Translations under genes and position numbers: made by a program
The notes under the pieces: model-generated
Told to the model about the DNA's origin: nothing
The model's database searches: none
The model's input: the letters and a program-made list of their open reading frames with translations, nothing else
Assembly: GCA_963790775.1 (NCBI GenBank)
Contig: CAWBPR010000024.1
Coordinates: 1-64,000 of the forward strand
Length of the DNA: 64,000 bases
Reading direction: 5' to 3'
DNA from: JASJBU01 sp963790775
Lineage (GTDB): Bacteria > Pseudomonadota > Gammaproteobacteria > Chromatiales > Chromatiaceae
Part shown: one piece after another, positions 28,902 through 39,130 of the stretch
How the letters are laid out: every line of letters starts with the position of its first letter
How positions within the stretch are numbered: position 1 is the first letter of the stretch

Positions 28902-31000
28902 ATGAAGTACAACTGGAAACTGGTGGCCATATCTCTGGCTCTGGTAATCGCGACGTCAGCAGTTTGGGCGGACCGCAGGGTTGTTCCGCTGGATGAGCTG
29001 AAACCCTCTTTCGAACATCAGCTGTCGACGCATCACATTGTCAAGGTCATCAGCAACCATCACTACAAGGATTCAAGGCTGGATGACGATGTATCCGAGC
29101 AGATTCTCAATCGCTATCTGGATACCCTGGATGCCAACCGTTTCTTTTTCCTTGCCAGCGATATCAATGATTTTTCCAAATACAAAACCACGCTCGATGA
29201 TTACCTGAAAAATGCCAAGGTTGAGCCTGCATTCGAGATATTTCCGGGTCTATCGCAAGCGGGTGAGCGAGGCGGTCAGCCATGCCAACAAACTGCTGGA
29301 TGGCACGTTCGACTTTACCCTGGATGAGAGCTATCAGTTCGACCGTGAGGATGCGCCCTGGGCGGGCACCCATGCTGAGTTGAACGAGATCTGGCGCAAA
29401 CGCGTGAAGAATGATTTTCTTAATCTGCGTATGACCGGTAAAGAGGATGATGAGATCCGTAAGACCTTGCGCAGTCGTTATGAACGGCTGGAAAGCCGAA
29501 TTGTGCAGTATGATGTGAATGATGTCTATCAGGCCTTCATCAATGCGTACACGCTGAATCTCGAACCTCATACCAGCTACATGTCCCCCAGCACATCAGA
29601 AAACTTCGATATCAGCATGCGGCTCTCTCTGGAAGGTATAGGTGCGGTGTTGCGCAGTGAAGAAGAATACACGGTAGTGCAGAAGACCGTGGTGGGTGGT
29701 CCGGCCAAGCTGAGCGCCCAACTGCATGCCGGGGATCGTATCGTGGGGGTTGGGCAGGGTCTGGATGGCGAGATAGAGGATATCATCGGCTGGCGGCTGC
29801 AGGATGTGGTGGAAAAGATCCGTGGACCTAAAGGCTCTCTGGTGCGCCTGCAAATCCTGCCGAAAGGGCGAGATACTGGTGGAAAGCGCGAACTGATCAA
29901 GCTCGTACGCAACACCATCAAACTGGAGGAGCAGGCGGCGAAAAGTTCTATCATAGAAAGCATCGATGGCCTCGGCAATCTGCGCATTGGTGTGATCGAC
30001 GTGCCGACCTTTTATCGTGATTTCGCCGCGGAATCCCGGGGTGAAGAAGGTTTCCGCAGCACCACCCGTGATGTGCGCAAACTGCTCGATGAGCTCAAGA
30101 GTCAGGGTGTCAGCGGTATTGTTATCGACCTGCGGCAGAATGGCGGTGGATCACTTTCCGAAGCGACTGAGCTGACCGGCCTGTTTATCGATTCCGGACC
30201 TGTGGTGCAGGTCAAACATGCCAACGGCAAAGTAGAGGTGGAAAAGGATCCGGACAAGACGATCGCCTACGAAGGGCCGTTAGTGGTGCTGGTCGATCGC
30301 AACAGCGCATCCGCCTCCGAGATCTTTGCCGGGGCGATACAGGACTATCGGCGGGGTATCATCATCGGTGAACCGACCTTTGGCAAAGGCACGGTACAAA
30401 CGCTTGTAGACCTCAGTCGTTATGTCCCTGGAAGGTCGATGGATCTGGGACGTCTGCGCCTGACCATGGCGCAGTTTTTCCGGATCAACGGCGGCAGCAC
30501 CCAACACCGGGGGGTGGTGCCGGACATTCTGTTTCCAACCGCGGAATTTTCCTCGGAATATGGTGAGAGATCCCTGGAGAATGCGCTCCCATATGCCCAG
30601 ATAAAACCCGCGCACTACAAGCCTAACGGTGCGAGTGAGTATGCCGATCTGCAGCAAAGGCATCTCAAGCGCATAGAAATCGATCCGGGTTTCCAAATGC
30701 TCCTGGAGCAGGAGAAACGTTTTTCTGAGATTGAAAAGCGCACGCAAGTAACGCTCCTGGAGAGCCGGCGCAAAGCCGAATGGGATGAGCAGGAGAATGA
30801 ACGGTTGGAGCAAAAAAACCGTTTCCGCGTGTCACAGGGATTGGCGGCGATCGACAGCAATCAGGTTGAAGAGCAGGACGAGTCATGAAGATGAAGATGA
30901 TGCAGAGTCGGACGCCACAAAAAATATCCAGCTGAATGAGGCGGCCCGCATATTGGCTGACTCTATTCGAATGAAATCCCTGATGGCTGAAGTCCACTAA
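28902..31000 (+). CDS. prc: Periplasmic carboxyl-terminal protease Prc/Tsp, two apparent frameshifts
   Basis: Prc degrades periplasmic proteins from their C-termini. The signal peptide (cleavage near AVWA) and the Prc N-terminal domain (LDANRFFFLASDI) run to about 29,240. There a three-T run shifts the frame; removing one T restores FEIFRVYRKRV. The rest includes a PDZ domain (LHAGDRIVGVGQ) and the S41 catalytic stretch with VLVDRNSASASEIFAGAI (catalytic Ser) and FGKGTVQ (Lys). A second shift at about 30,880 adds a tail with NIQLNEAARILADSI ending at 31,000. Repaired length is near 700 residues, as expected. Sequencing error is likely. Confidence 0.88.
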
Positions 31001-31068
31001 TAACCGGGCAAAACTCCCAACTGGTTGTTCCGGCCAGTGTCTTTGATCTGGAACCGCAGTTCAATAGC

Positions 31069-31105
31069 AAACACAACACCCTGTTATATTCAGGGTGTTG
31101 TGTTT
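31069..31105. terminator. Perfect 15-bp inverted repeat, probable bidirectional terminator
   Basis: AAACACAACACCCTG (31069-31083) and its exact complement CAGGGTGTTGTGTTT (31091-31105) flank a 7-base AT loop. The A-rich left flank and T-rich right end allow termination in both directions. It lies 68 bp after prc and well before gshA. Confidence 0.85.
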
Positions 31106-31251
31106 AATGCACTCTTTAAAGATGGCCGCAGCAGGCAGTTTTCAGTCACAGACAGTAACCGGCACGAGGTTGAATCCAGTGCTGCGTCTCTGTTCTCTGG
31201 TGGCTGATTTCAGGCTTGAAAAATATCAGTGTTTGATAATAAACCACGGGC

Positions 31252-31257
31252 TATAAT
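31252..31257 (+). promoter_or_regulatory. Candidate -10 element for gshA
   Basis: A consensus TATAAT lies about 30 bases before the gshA start. No good -35 sits at 17 bases, so promoter strength is unclear. The position after the terminator supports an independent gshA transcript. Confidence 0.4.
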
Positions 31258-31287
31258 CTAAATCCTTTTTTTTCGGATTCTGTCAGC

Positions 31288-32862
31288 TTGTATAAAACAG
31301 CAGTTAAAAGACTCGCACAATTGGAACAGGGAGGACTGGACGACCTGTTGCGGGAAGGTCTCATTGGCCTGGAAAAAGAGAGTCTGCGGGTTGCTCCTGA
31401 GGGTGGAATAGCCCTTACCCCTCACCCAAGCGGCCTGGGTTCGCCACTCACTCATCCCTATATCACCACAGACTATTCTGAGGCGCTGACTGAATTTATA
31501 ACGCCCCCCTCGGCAGATCGCGTTCAGCCCCTGCAGTTTCTGCAGGATGAGCACAAGTTTGTCTACAAACATCTCGATGGGGAGACTCTCTGGGCTACCA
31601 GCATGCCCTGTGTGGTGGAAGGGGGTAAGAATATTCCAATCGCCCGCTACGGTAAGTCCAATGCAGGCCTGATGAAGACTGTCTATCGCCGGGGCTTGGG
31701 ACACCGTTATGGTCGCGTTATGCAGGTAATCGCAGGCGTCCACTTCAACTACTCGCTGCCAGAGAAATTCTGGCCGCTGTATCAGCAGTTGCAGCAGAGT
31801 AATCAGTCATTGCAGGCATTTACCTCAGATGCTTACTTCGCAATGCTGCGCAATCTGCAGCGATTTGGCTGGTTGGTCCCCTATCTTTTCGGTGCTTCCC
31901 CGGCAGTCTGCAAGTCGTTTCTGGGAGGAAGGCCGACCAATCTTCAATCATTTGACCAGTATACCTATTACTCACCCTATGCCACCTCTCTGCGCATGGG
32001 CGATATCGGTTATCAGAACAGCAAGGAGCAGGGGACCGGCATCAAGGCCTGTTATGACTGCCTGGATGCCTATGTGGAAACCCTCTCCCAGGCCATAGCG
32101 ACCCCCTGTCCCATTTACCAGGCGATTGGGGTTAAGGTGGATGGACGCTACGAACAGCTCAATGCCAATATTCTTCAGATCGAAAACGAATACTACAGTA
32201 CGGTCCGTCCAAAGCAGATTCCGGATGGCTTGGAAAAGCCGATCCTGGCGTTGAAGCGGCGAGGGGTCAGATATCTCGAACTGCGTTCACTGGATGTCAA
32301 TGCCTTTCATCCTCTCGGCATCGATGAGCAGCAGATCTGTTTTCTCGAGGCTTTTATGTTGTTCTCTCTGTTGCACGAGAGCCCGGCCATCAATGTCTTC
32401 GAGCAGCGCGAGATTGACCGCAATGAGGGAGCTGCCGCCCATCGTGGACGTGATCCGGAGCTCTATCTGCAGCGGAATGGCAATGAGATCCGACTCAGGG
32501 AGTGGGCGAGAGAACTTTGTGAGGCCATGCGTCCCATTACTGAGCTATTGGATCGTGGCAGGATGCAAGCGGACTACAGCAGTAGCCTGAACAAACAGCT
32601 GGAACTTGTCGAAAGCCCTGAACTGACGCCTTCCGCACGAATGTTGTCGGAAATGTGCAACAACGGAGAGAGCTTTTTTGAATTTGCCCAGCGTAAATCC
32701 CTGGAGCACTTTGAATATTTTCAGCAGCAGGCATTGTCCAGGGAGAGGGAAGACTTTTTTCAACGTGAGGCAAAACGCTCCTGGGAAAAACAGTATGCAA
32801 TAGAAGCGGGTGATCGGATTTCTTTTGATGAATTTCTGGCGAACTACTTTTCGCAACACTGA
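31288..32862 (+). CDS. gshA: Glutamate-cysteine ligase
   Basis: GshA makes gamma-glutamylcysteine, the first step to glutathione. The 524-residue protein is of the gammaproteobacterial type: GLEKESLRV, ITTDYSEALTEFITPP, ALWATSMPC-like WATSMPC, HFNYSLP, and RYLELRSLDVNAF near the active site. It starts at TTG 31288; no ATG lies before the conserved GLEKESLRV motif, and the ribosome site is weak. No gshB is adjacent. Thiol synthesis fits the redox character of the neighbourhood. Confidence 0.95.
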   Translation: MYKTAVKRLAQLEQGGLDDLLREGLIGLEKESLRVAPEGGIALTPHPSGLGSPLTHPYITTDYSEALTEFITPPSADRVQPLQFLQDEHKFVYKHLDGETLWATSMPCVVEGGKNIPIARYGKSNAGLMKTVYRRGLGHRYGRVMQVIAGVHFNYSLPEKFWPLYQQLQQSNQSLQAFTSDAYFAMLRNLQRFGWLVPYLFGASPAVCKSFLGGRPTNLQSFDQYTYYSPYATSLRMGDIGYQNSKEQGTGIKACYDCLDAYVETLSQAIATPCPIYQAIGVKVDGRYEQLNANILQIENEYYSTVRPKQIPDGLEKPILALKRRGVRYLELRSLDVNAFHPLGIDEQQICFLEAFMLFSLLHESPAINVFEQREIDRNEGAAAHRGRDPELYLQRNGNEIRLREWARELCEAMRPITELLDRGRMQADYSSSLNKQLELVESPELTPSARMLSEMCNNGESFFEFAQRKSLEHFEYFQQQALSREREDFFQREAKRSWEKQYAIEAGDRISFDEFLANYFSQH

Positions 32863-32970
32863 TTCATCAGGGACTTTGAATATCATTCATCCAGGAATGT
32901 GTCGAGTAAAGTGCGGAATTGCTCCACAAGAGATCCTGGTTAGGATGCATGACTTTCAAGTCAATGCCGG

Positions 32971-34323
32971 TCAGTGTTCCTCCAGCCCGAAGCGCTTGAT
33001 CATACGGTAGACACTGCGTTCACTGACCCCCAGGATATCCGCCACCTTGGCGCGACGCCCTGAATGCTTTCTGAGTTGTGAGGCGAGATAGTGCATCTCG
33101 AGTTCTTCCAGCGTTGGGTTGTGGTCGAATGCAAGATTGACCATTGCCTCCTGCCCATTGCTGGATTGACTGAAGGTGAAATGTTCCGGGCGGATCTTGG
33201 TGCGATCACCAGACAGAATGATCGCTCTCTCCACCATATTTTTCAGTTCACGGACATTTCCCGGCCAATCGTAGGCAATCAGATTTCGCGCCGCTGACGA
33301 GGAGAGGGTTTTATTCACCCGGGTGGAGAAGTTGTGATTGCGTAGAAAATGCTCCGCCAGCGCAGGGATGTCGTCACGCCGTTCCCGTAGCGGTGGAACC
33401 TTGATATTGAAGGCGTTGAGGCGAAAGAACAGGTCGGCGCGGAACGTGCCCTCCTTGATCATAGTCTCCAGATCGCGGTTGGTGGCCGCTACGATCCTCA
33501 CATTCGCCGTAAGATCCTTGGTGCCCCCCAGACGCCGGAACTGGCCGGTCTCCAGGATGCGCAGCAATTTGGCCTGCCCACTGCTGTTGATCTCGCCTAT
33601 TTCATCGAGAAACAGCGTACCGCCTTCAGCGCCCTCGATAAGGCCTTTTTTCTGCCTGTCAGCTCCGGTAAAGGCGCCTTTTTCATGGCCGAATAGTTCC
33701 GATTCGAAGAGACTCTCCTGCAGGGTGCAGCAATCCACCGCCACGAAGTTGTGTTTTCCCCGGTGACTTTGCGCATGCAAGGCGCTCGCCACCAACTCCT
33801 TGCCCGAGCCGCTCTCACCCTGGATCAATACGGTGATATCGTTTGGGGCAACCGCCGCAATCAGCTCATGTACCCCATGCAAGGCATCGCTGGACCCGAT
33901 CAGGGTCGATCGCTTGCCATTCCGGTATTGCAATTGGCGCTTGCAGAAGTGGTGTTCTTTGCGCAAGGTGGCATTTTCCAGTACCCGTCGCACGGTCAGG
34001 CTCAGGGTATCGAGGGTAACCGGTTTGAGCAGATAGTCAGCGGCCCCTGCCTTTATCGCAGCGACCGCATCCCGCACCGTACCGTAGGCCGTGAGCACCA
34101 CCACGGGATAGTCTTCGGAGAGAGCACCGATGAAATCCATGCTGTTGGCGTCCGGCAGTCGTGCATCAGTCAGAATCAATGAGGGTTCATACTTCTCCAG
34201 ATATTCCTGTGCCTTGCTCCAGTGGCTCAGCCCGCTGGCCTGGTAGGTCAGGCTGTTCAGATGCTGCACTATCAACTGGTTCAGGACGGTGTCGTCTTCT
34301 AGCACCAGAATTCGCTGTTTCAT
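32971..34323 (-). CDS. Sigma-54-dependent response regulator (NtrC family)
   Basis: The 450-residue protein has a receiver domain with phospho-acceptor Asp53 (LILTDARLPD), an AAA+ domain with Walker A GESGSGKE, the sigma-54-contacting GAFTGA loop, Walker B GTLFLDEIGE and an arginine finger region. A Fis-type helix-turn-helix follows (RAKVADILGVSERSVYRMIK). It overlaps the sensor-kinase gene by four bases. Two sigma-54 promoters and repeated dyads lie next to the pair (36.2-37.5 kb), so these genes are the likeliest targets. Confidence 0.95.
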   Translation of the reverse strand: MKQRILVLEDDTVLNQLIVQHLNSLTYQASGLSHWSKAQEYLEKYEPSLILTDARLPDANSMDFIGALSEDYPVVVLTAYGTVRDAVAAIKAGAADYLLKPVTLDTLSLTVRRVLENATLRKEHHFCKRQLQYRNGKRSTLIGSSDALHGVHELIAAVAPNDITVLIQGESGSGKELVASALHAQSHRGKHNFVAVDCCTLQESLFESELFGHEKGAFTGADRQKKGLIEGAEGGTLFLDEIGEINSSGQAKLLRILETGQFRRLGGTKDLTANVRIVAATNRDLETMIKEGTFRADLFFRLNAFNIKVPPLRERRDDIPALAEHFLRNHNFSTRVNKTLSSSAARNLIAYDWPGNVRELKNMVERAIILSGDRTKIRPEHFTFSQSSNGQEAMVNLAFDHNPTLEELEMHYLASQLRKHSGRRAKVADILGVSERSVYRMIKRFGLEEH

Positions 34324-36173
34324 GACTCGTCTCCAAATCCACCGCCGGCCTCCGGCAGAGTGATGGTAAAGCGGCTGCCGCAGGAAAACTCACTCGCCAC
34401 ATCGATGGCGCCACCATATTTTTTGACAATTGCGAGGCTGATGGAGAGGCCCAGGCCTGTACCTTTGACGGAATCTGCGCGACGACTGAAGAAGGGATCG
34501 AAGATATAAGGCAGGTCCTTTCCCAGGATTCCCGCACCGGTATCAGCAAATTCGATAAAGATATGATTATCTTTCCTGCCGGTGGATACATGCAGTTCAC
34601 CACCCATCGGCATGGCATGAAAGGCATTCAGGGCAAGATTCAGAGTGACCATGCGCAATTCACTATCGGAGGCGAGCACGCGCAGCAGCGAAGGATCCAT
34701 CTGTTCCTGAATCTGAATATTGTTTTCCTCAGCCTGCCAGCGCAGCAGACTCATGGTTTCATGCAGCGCGGCATTGACATCCACGATTTCCAGGGATTCG
34801 GCAGGAGAGGCGCCCAGTTTGAGGAGCTTGCCGGTGACCTCGATGCAATTGTCAATTTCACGGTCCACCAGCCGCAACGGTTCGAGGACCGTATCAGGGC
34901 AGCCGCTGTGTTCGGCAATCTTCTGCTCTGCTGCATCCAGCGCCAGACGCACGGATGCCAGCGGGTTGAGAATCTCATGGGCCACGCCGGTAGCCAGGCG
35001 ACCCAGCTCCGAGAGCTTCTGCTCCTGAGAGTATTTCACCTCCTTAGTCAGATCTCTAATCGATTCGACTACCAGCATGGACTTTACCCCATCGATGATG
35101 GCGTTCATGGGTGCTGCATAGATCTCCACATCCAGAGAGCTGCCGTCGGCCTTTTTATGTCGGTGGACCGCCCTCACTGTCTGATTATGTTTGTTCACCT
35201 CATAAACCGGACAGGTTATCAGGGTGTGGGGGCAGGGTTTATCCCGGTCATGCATAATCCCGTAACAGGATTGCCCCACGCCGTTGGATCCGGTTAAGCC
35301 CAATTGATCGGCGTAGGCCTGGTTGGTGAGCAACACCTTGAAGTCACTGTCGATGACTCTGACACCATCCGGAATGGCATCCACCAGTTGTTGCAGAAAG
35401 GACTTCTGCTCTTCCAGTTCCATTAGTTTTGTCTGCAGCCGATTCGCCATCAGGTTGAATGCGCTGCCCAGTTGCTGGAACTCATCAGAGCTGCCCACCT
35501 CAACACGGGCGCTGAACTCACCCTGGGTTAACTTCTCGCTGGTCAGGGTGAGACTTTTAACCGGATTGAGGACATGGTGGCGGATAAACCACCAGCCGCC
35601 GATCAGATTCAGCAGCACGATCATGGAGCCGGCCCCCATTAACAGCAGTGTGGTATTGCGTATCTTGCGACGCAGGGGTACAGCGTCATACTCCACATAC
35701 AGGATGCCGTTGATGGGATTCTGCTCGACTGGCCCATGACACTCTATGCAGGGCGCTTTGTTGTGTACCGGATTTATGCTGCGCAGGACCTCATCACCCT
35801 GATCAGTCTGGATAAACTGAGAGGAGGGGGATTTTCCGCTATAAGGTTCGGCCAGTCTCTGTCCGGTAATCGCGGGCTGACTGGCGAAACGGATCTCTCC
35901 GGCGGGATTGGTGATGAATACCGAGACGATTCCCGTCTGCTCGCCCAGCCTTTTTACCATATCGCTCAAGCCGGGAAGATCCCGTTTCAGCATGGCATTT
36001 TCCAGGGAAGTTTGCAGCAGGCTGTTGATCTGCCAAGCAGTGCGGGCCTGCTCCTCTGCCAGTTCTGATTGATATAGGGGGATATACAACAGTAGAAAGA
36101 CCAGTGAACTCAGCATCAGACCTGCGGTGGTGCCAATGATGAACTTCCTATGCAGATTGGTTGTTATCCAGTT
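34320..36173 (-). CDS. Sensor histidine kinase with a periplasmic c-heme motif
   Basis: From the ATG at 36173 the protein is 617 residues: TM1 (about 11-35), a periplasmic domain of about 140 residues containing CIECH at 143-147, TM2 (about 175-198), a HAMP domain, a PAS domain (about 262-380, with cysteines at 304, 315 and 322), the HisKA histidine at 400 (GVAHEILNPLAS) and an HATPase domain (NLALNAFHAM, DTGAGI, GTGLGLSI). An upstream ATG at 36290 gives an unlikely polar extension. CxxCH outside the membrane is the covalent heme c signature, so the sensor probably responds to redox state or a gas. Heme attachment is an inference. Confidence 0.92.
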   Translation of the reverse strand, partial: NWITTNLHRKFIIGTTAGLMLSSLVFLLLYIPLYQSELAEEQARTAWQINSLLQTSLENAMLKRDLPGLSDMVKRLGEQTGIVSVFITNPAGEIRFASQPAITGQRLAEPYSGKSPSSQFIQTDQGDEVLRSINPVHNKAPCIECHGPVEQNPINGILYVEYDAVPLRRKIRNTTLLLMGAGSMIVLLNLIGGWWFIRHHVLNPVKSLTLTSEKLTQGEFSARVEVGSSDEFQQLGSAFNLMANRLQTKLMELEEQKSFLQQLVDAIPDGVRVIDSDFKVLLTNQAYADQLGLTGSNGVGQSCYGIMHDRDKPCPHTLITCPVYEVNKHNQTVRAVHRHKKADGSSLDVEIYAAPMNAIIDGVKSMLVVESIRDLTKEVKYSQEQKLSELGRLATGVAHEILNPLASVRLALDAAEQKIAEHSGCPDTVLEPLRLVDREIDNCIEVTGKLLKLGASPAESLEIVDVNAALHETMSLLRWQAEENNIQIQEQMDPSLLRVLASDSELRMVTLNLALNAFHAMPMGGELHVSTGRKDNHIFIEFADTGAGILGKDLPYIFDPFFSRRADSVKGTGLGLSISLAIVKKYGGAIDVASEFSCGSRFTITLPEAGGGFGDES

Positions 36174-36252
36174 CATGGTTGTGGAGCCTGTCGAGCTGTC
36201 TCTTGGTGGGTGAATTCGATCATGATTGTAATCATCAGAATTATTATTTGTC

Positions 36253-36265
36253 TGACATTCTGTCA
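36253..36265. promoter_or_regulatory. Candidate activator site TGACA-N3-TGTCA
   Basis: The 13-bp dyad TGACATTCTGTCA is centred about 63 bp upstream of the -24 element at 36322. The same architecture occurs at 37420-37432 before the second sigma-54 promoter. It suits an enhancer site for the NtrC-type regulator encoded next door. Confidence 0.6.
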
Positions 36266-36320
36266 TGTTTCGTGCCCCGCTGTCCTGCAAATCATCCTTT
36301 AACCCTTGATGGCAGGAGTT

Positions 36321-36336
36321 TGGCTCCAGTTTTGCT
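36321..36336 (+). promoter_or_regulatory. Sigma-54 promoter upstream of the 36389 gene
   Basis: TGGCTCC-AGTT-TTGCT matches the -24/-12 pattern, with GG at 36322-36323 and GC at 36334-36335, exactly 12 bases apart. The start codon lies about 40 bases past the expected transcription start. Confidence 0.7.
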
Positions 36337-36388
36337 TACATATTAGATTCGGGGGTGCTCAAATCGATCAACTTGAGGAGACGATTCT

Positions 36389-37141
36389 GTGACAGAAGAA
36401 AAATCCATTGACTATCTGATAAAAAAACTCGGCCTGATCCTGTTGACGGTCATGCCGATTTCCATTTTTGCCGGTGTTGACAACGGGGTGAGCGACAGCC
36501 TACGCCAGGCATTGGAGGCCCAGGGCTGGCAGGCGGAGCGGGCGGAGGACGGGAGTCTTATCTACCGCCAGTCACCTGCTCCGGTAACAGAGGGCCAGGG
36601 TCAACCGGTCACGAAAGCCCTGCGCCGGGAGGATCTGGGGGATACCCTGGAACAGCGGGGTTGGCAGATGGAGTGGAGCCCCGGCGGCAGTCTTATATTA
36701 AGGCCGCAAAGCCAAACCGCTCAGGAGTCAGTCAAAACTGAACCCATGGCTGAAACAAGACCCGCGGATCGACAGCCTGATCTGCCCGGTTTTGAATATT
36801 GGCGTATTGAAAAACAGGATGATGGCTCTCTACGTTTCCACCCTCTGGCAAAGGCGTCAGGGTCATCAGCTCCAGCCGCACAGGCAATCACCCTGGGGCG
36901 CTGTGAAGGCATCGAGATCCAGCATGCGGCGATTTCGCTACCGGTGGATCAATGGAGTGAAGCCAAGGCATTGGCCCAGGGATGGCTGAGCAGTGCTGGC
37001 CTGCAAGGCCTGCTGGTTGGCAGGATTCGGCGGGTGCTGGGAGTTTATCTGGTCAGTCTGGTTGAGGGTGTTCCGCCGCATCTTCTCAAGCATCAACTGG
37101 CGATTCGCGCATCAGACGGGCGGGTGATACTGCTGCAATAA
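36389..37141 (+). CDS. Secreted protein with three Gly-Trp/DGSL repeats, unknown function
   Basis: The 250-residue protein starts at GTG 36389 after GAGGAGA and has a signal peptide (LGLILLTVMPISIFAG). Its N-terminal half contains three related repeats of about 25-30 residues: EAQGWQAERAEDGSLIYR, EQRGWQMEWSPGGSLILR and FEYWRIEKQDDGSLRFHP. A C-terminal domain with a single cysteine (LGRCEGIEIQ) and a strand-rich end (VYLVSLVEG, RASDGRVILLQ) follows. I recognise no family. Its own sigma-54 promoter and the shared dyad place it in the same regulon as the operon starting at 37614. Confidence 0.7.
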   Translation: MTEEKSIDYLIKKLGLILLTVMPISIFAGVDNGVSDSLRQALEAQGWQAERAEDGSLIYRQSPAPVTEGQGQPVTKALRREDLGDTLEQRGWQMEWSPGGSLILRPQSQTAQESVKTEPMAETRPADRQPDLPGFEYWRIEKQDDGSLRFHPLAKASGSSAPAAQAITLGRCEGIEIQHAAISLPVDQWSEAKALAQGWLSSAGLQGLLVGRIRRVLGVYLVSLVEGVPPHLLKHQLAIRASDGRVILLQ

Positions 37142-37271
37142 TCCAGGCAAGTTCGTTAGAAAAACTCGTCAAGACTGTGTTCCGCTCAAATAGGGTTGAT
37201 GCAGGACACAGTCTGTTCCGCGCTATCTGAAATCTCCTGTTGTTGACTGCGTTTTAGGCCACCTGACTTTG

Positions 37272-37285
37272 TGTCAGATTTGACA
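37272..37285. promoter_or_regulatory. Dyad TGTCA-N4-TGACA
   Basis: TGTCAGATTTGACA is the inverted counterpart of the TGACA-N3-TGTCA sites. It lies about 240 bp upstream of the sigma-54 promoter at 37522 and may be a further contact point for the regulator. Confidence 0.4.
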
Positions 37286-37339
37286 TCTAACCGTAATATT
37301 CCCCAAGCGAATCCGATGACCGCAGCCTAAGCGAATGAA

Positions 37340-37437
37340 ATTCCTGACAAATTAATCCAGGTCATCTGGCAGGAACTGGCATGGAAAAAGTGTCAGCCGG
37401 TTCAAGCGATAGATCCCTATGACAGTTTGTCAGGAAT
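37340..37437. promoter_or_regulatory. Spaced inverted repeats and activator site upstream of the 37522 promoter
   Basis: ATTCCTGACAAA (37340-37351) is exactly complementary to TTTGTCAGGAAT (37426-37437). The right arm is part of the dyad TGACAGTTTGTCA (37420-37432), which matches the site at 36253. An additional half site, TGTCA, lies at 37391-37395. Clustered sites 90-200 bp upstream of a sigma-54 promoter are typical of enhancer binding. Confidence 0.6.
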
Positions 37438-37521
37438 CAACATCCAGTGGCTTTTCCAGTGGATAGGGCGATTATAAAAATAATTATAAAAATCAATAAG
37501 AAAGGTTTGACTGTCTCGTTA

Positions 37522-37537
37522 TGGCATGGCCATTGCT
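37522..37537 (+). promoter_or_regulatory. Sigma-54 promoter of the methionine-rich/molybdenum enzyme operon
   Basis: TGGCATG-GCCA-TTGCT matches the sigma-54 consensus at every key position, with GG and GC exactly 12 bases apart. The next start codon is at 37614, giving a leader of about 65 bases. No competing sigma-70 promoter is evident. Confidence 0.78.
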
Positions 37538-37613
37538 CTGTGTGATATCAGATATAAAACTCGAGCCTGCATGGGTTGCCTGCAGGGCGAATAATAATTT
37601 CGGAGGGTGAGTC

Positions 37614-37919
37614 ATGCGGTCTTATCTGTTCATCTTAGGTAGTCTGTGCGGAGTGTTCTTAACATTTTCTGTGTTAGCGGAATACCCGATTGCCGGCATT
37701 GAACCCTCTCAGCGACCCCAAGGGGCTCCGGTGATCGAATGGGTGCATCACGACGAGAGCTGGTTTCAGTATGCACTTACCGGTATCCAGCCTGCTTATC
37801 CGCGAAGCCTCTATTTTCTCGACAATCAGGGTGACTGGTATACCCCATTCAATCGACCCGGTATGACCGGGCGGTATGACATACGCGGATGGCATCAGCC
37901 TTCCCCTGCAGCGAATTGA
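37614..37919 (+). CDS. Small secreted aromatic-rich protein, unknown function
   Basis: The 101-residue protein has a signal peptide with cleavage after VLA (residue 22) and a mature part of about 79 residues rich in Trp, Tyr, Pro and His (EWVHHDESWFQYAL, DNQGDWYTPFNRPGM). It has no cysteine in the mature part and no known domain. It follows a strong ribosome site (GGAGGGTGAG) and is the first gene after the sigma-54 promoter, 96 bp before the methionine-rich gene. Confidence 0.68.
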   Translation: MRSYLFILGSLCGVFLTFSVLAEYPIAGIEPSQRPQGAPVIEWVHHDESWFQYALTGIQPAYPRSLYFLDNQGDWYTPFNRPGMTGRYDIRGWHQPSPAAN

Positions 37920-38015
37920 CAGTCTTTTACTCTCCGGCCAGAAATGTGCACGGAGTGATAAAGGGGTCTCGATCAGAGGCCAAATAAAACAACCAACCAA
38001 TGTGAGGAAAGTAAC

Positions 38016-39006
<991 letters not shown>

Positions 39007-39047
39007 ATCCTAGCCTGAACCAAAAGTAAAACCGGCAAGGATGCAGG

Positions 39048-39071
39048 AGGGCGCAGGGATGCGCCCTTTCC
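39048..39071 (+). terminator. Intercistronic hairpin after the GMS-repeat gene
   Basis: AGGGCGCA-GGGA-TGCGCCCT forms an 8-bp stem with a tetraloop followed by TTCC. It sits 42 bp past the stop and 60 bp before the cytochrome gene. A short T tail suggests partial termination or mRNA end protection, giving more of the upstream transcript than of the enzyme genes. Confidence 0.6.
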
Positions 39072-39130
39072 AAAATCGACTCCTACAGAATGACTTATTG
39101 ATCTGGAACACTCCGGGCGAGGGGTAAACC

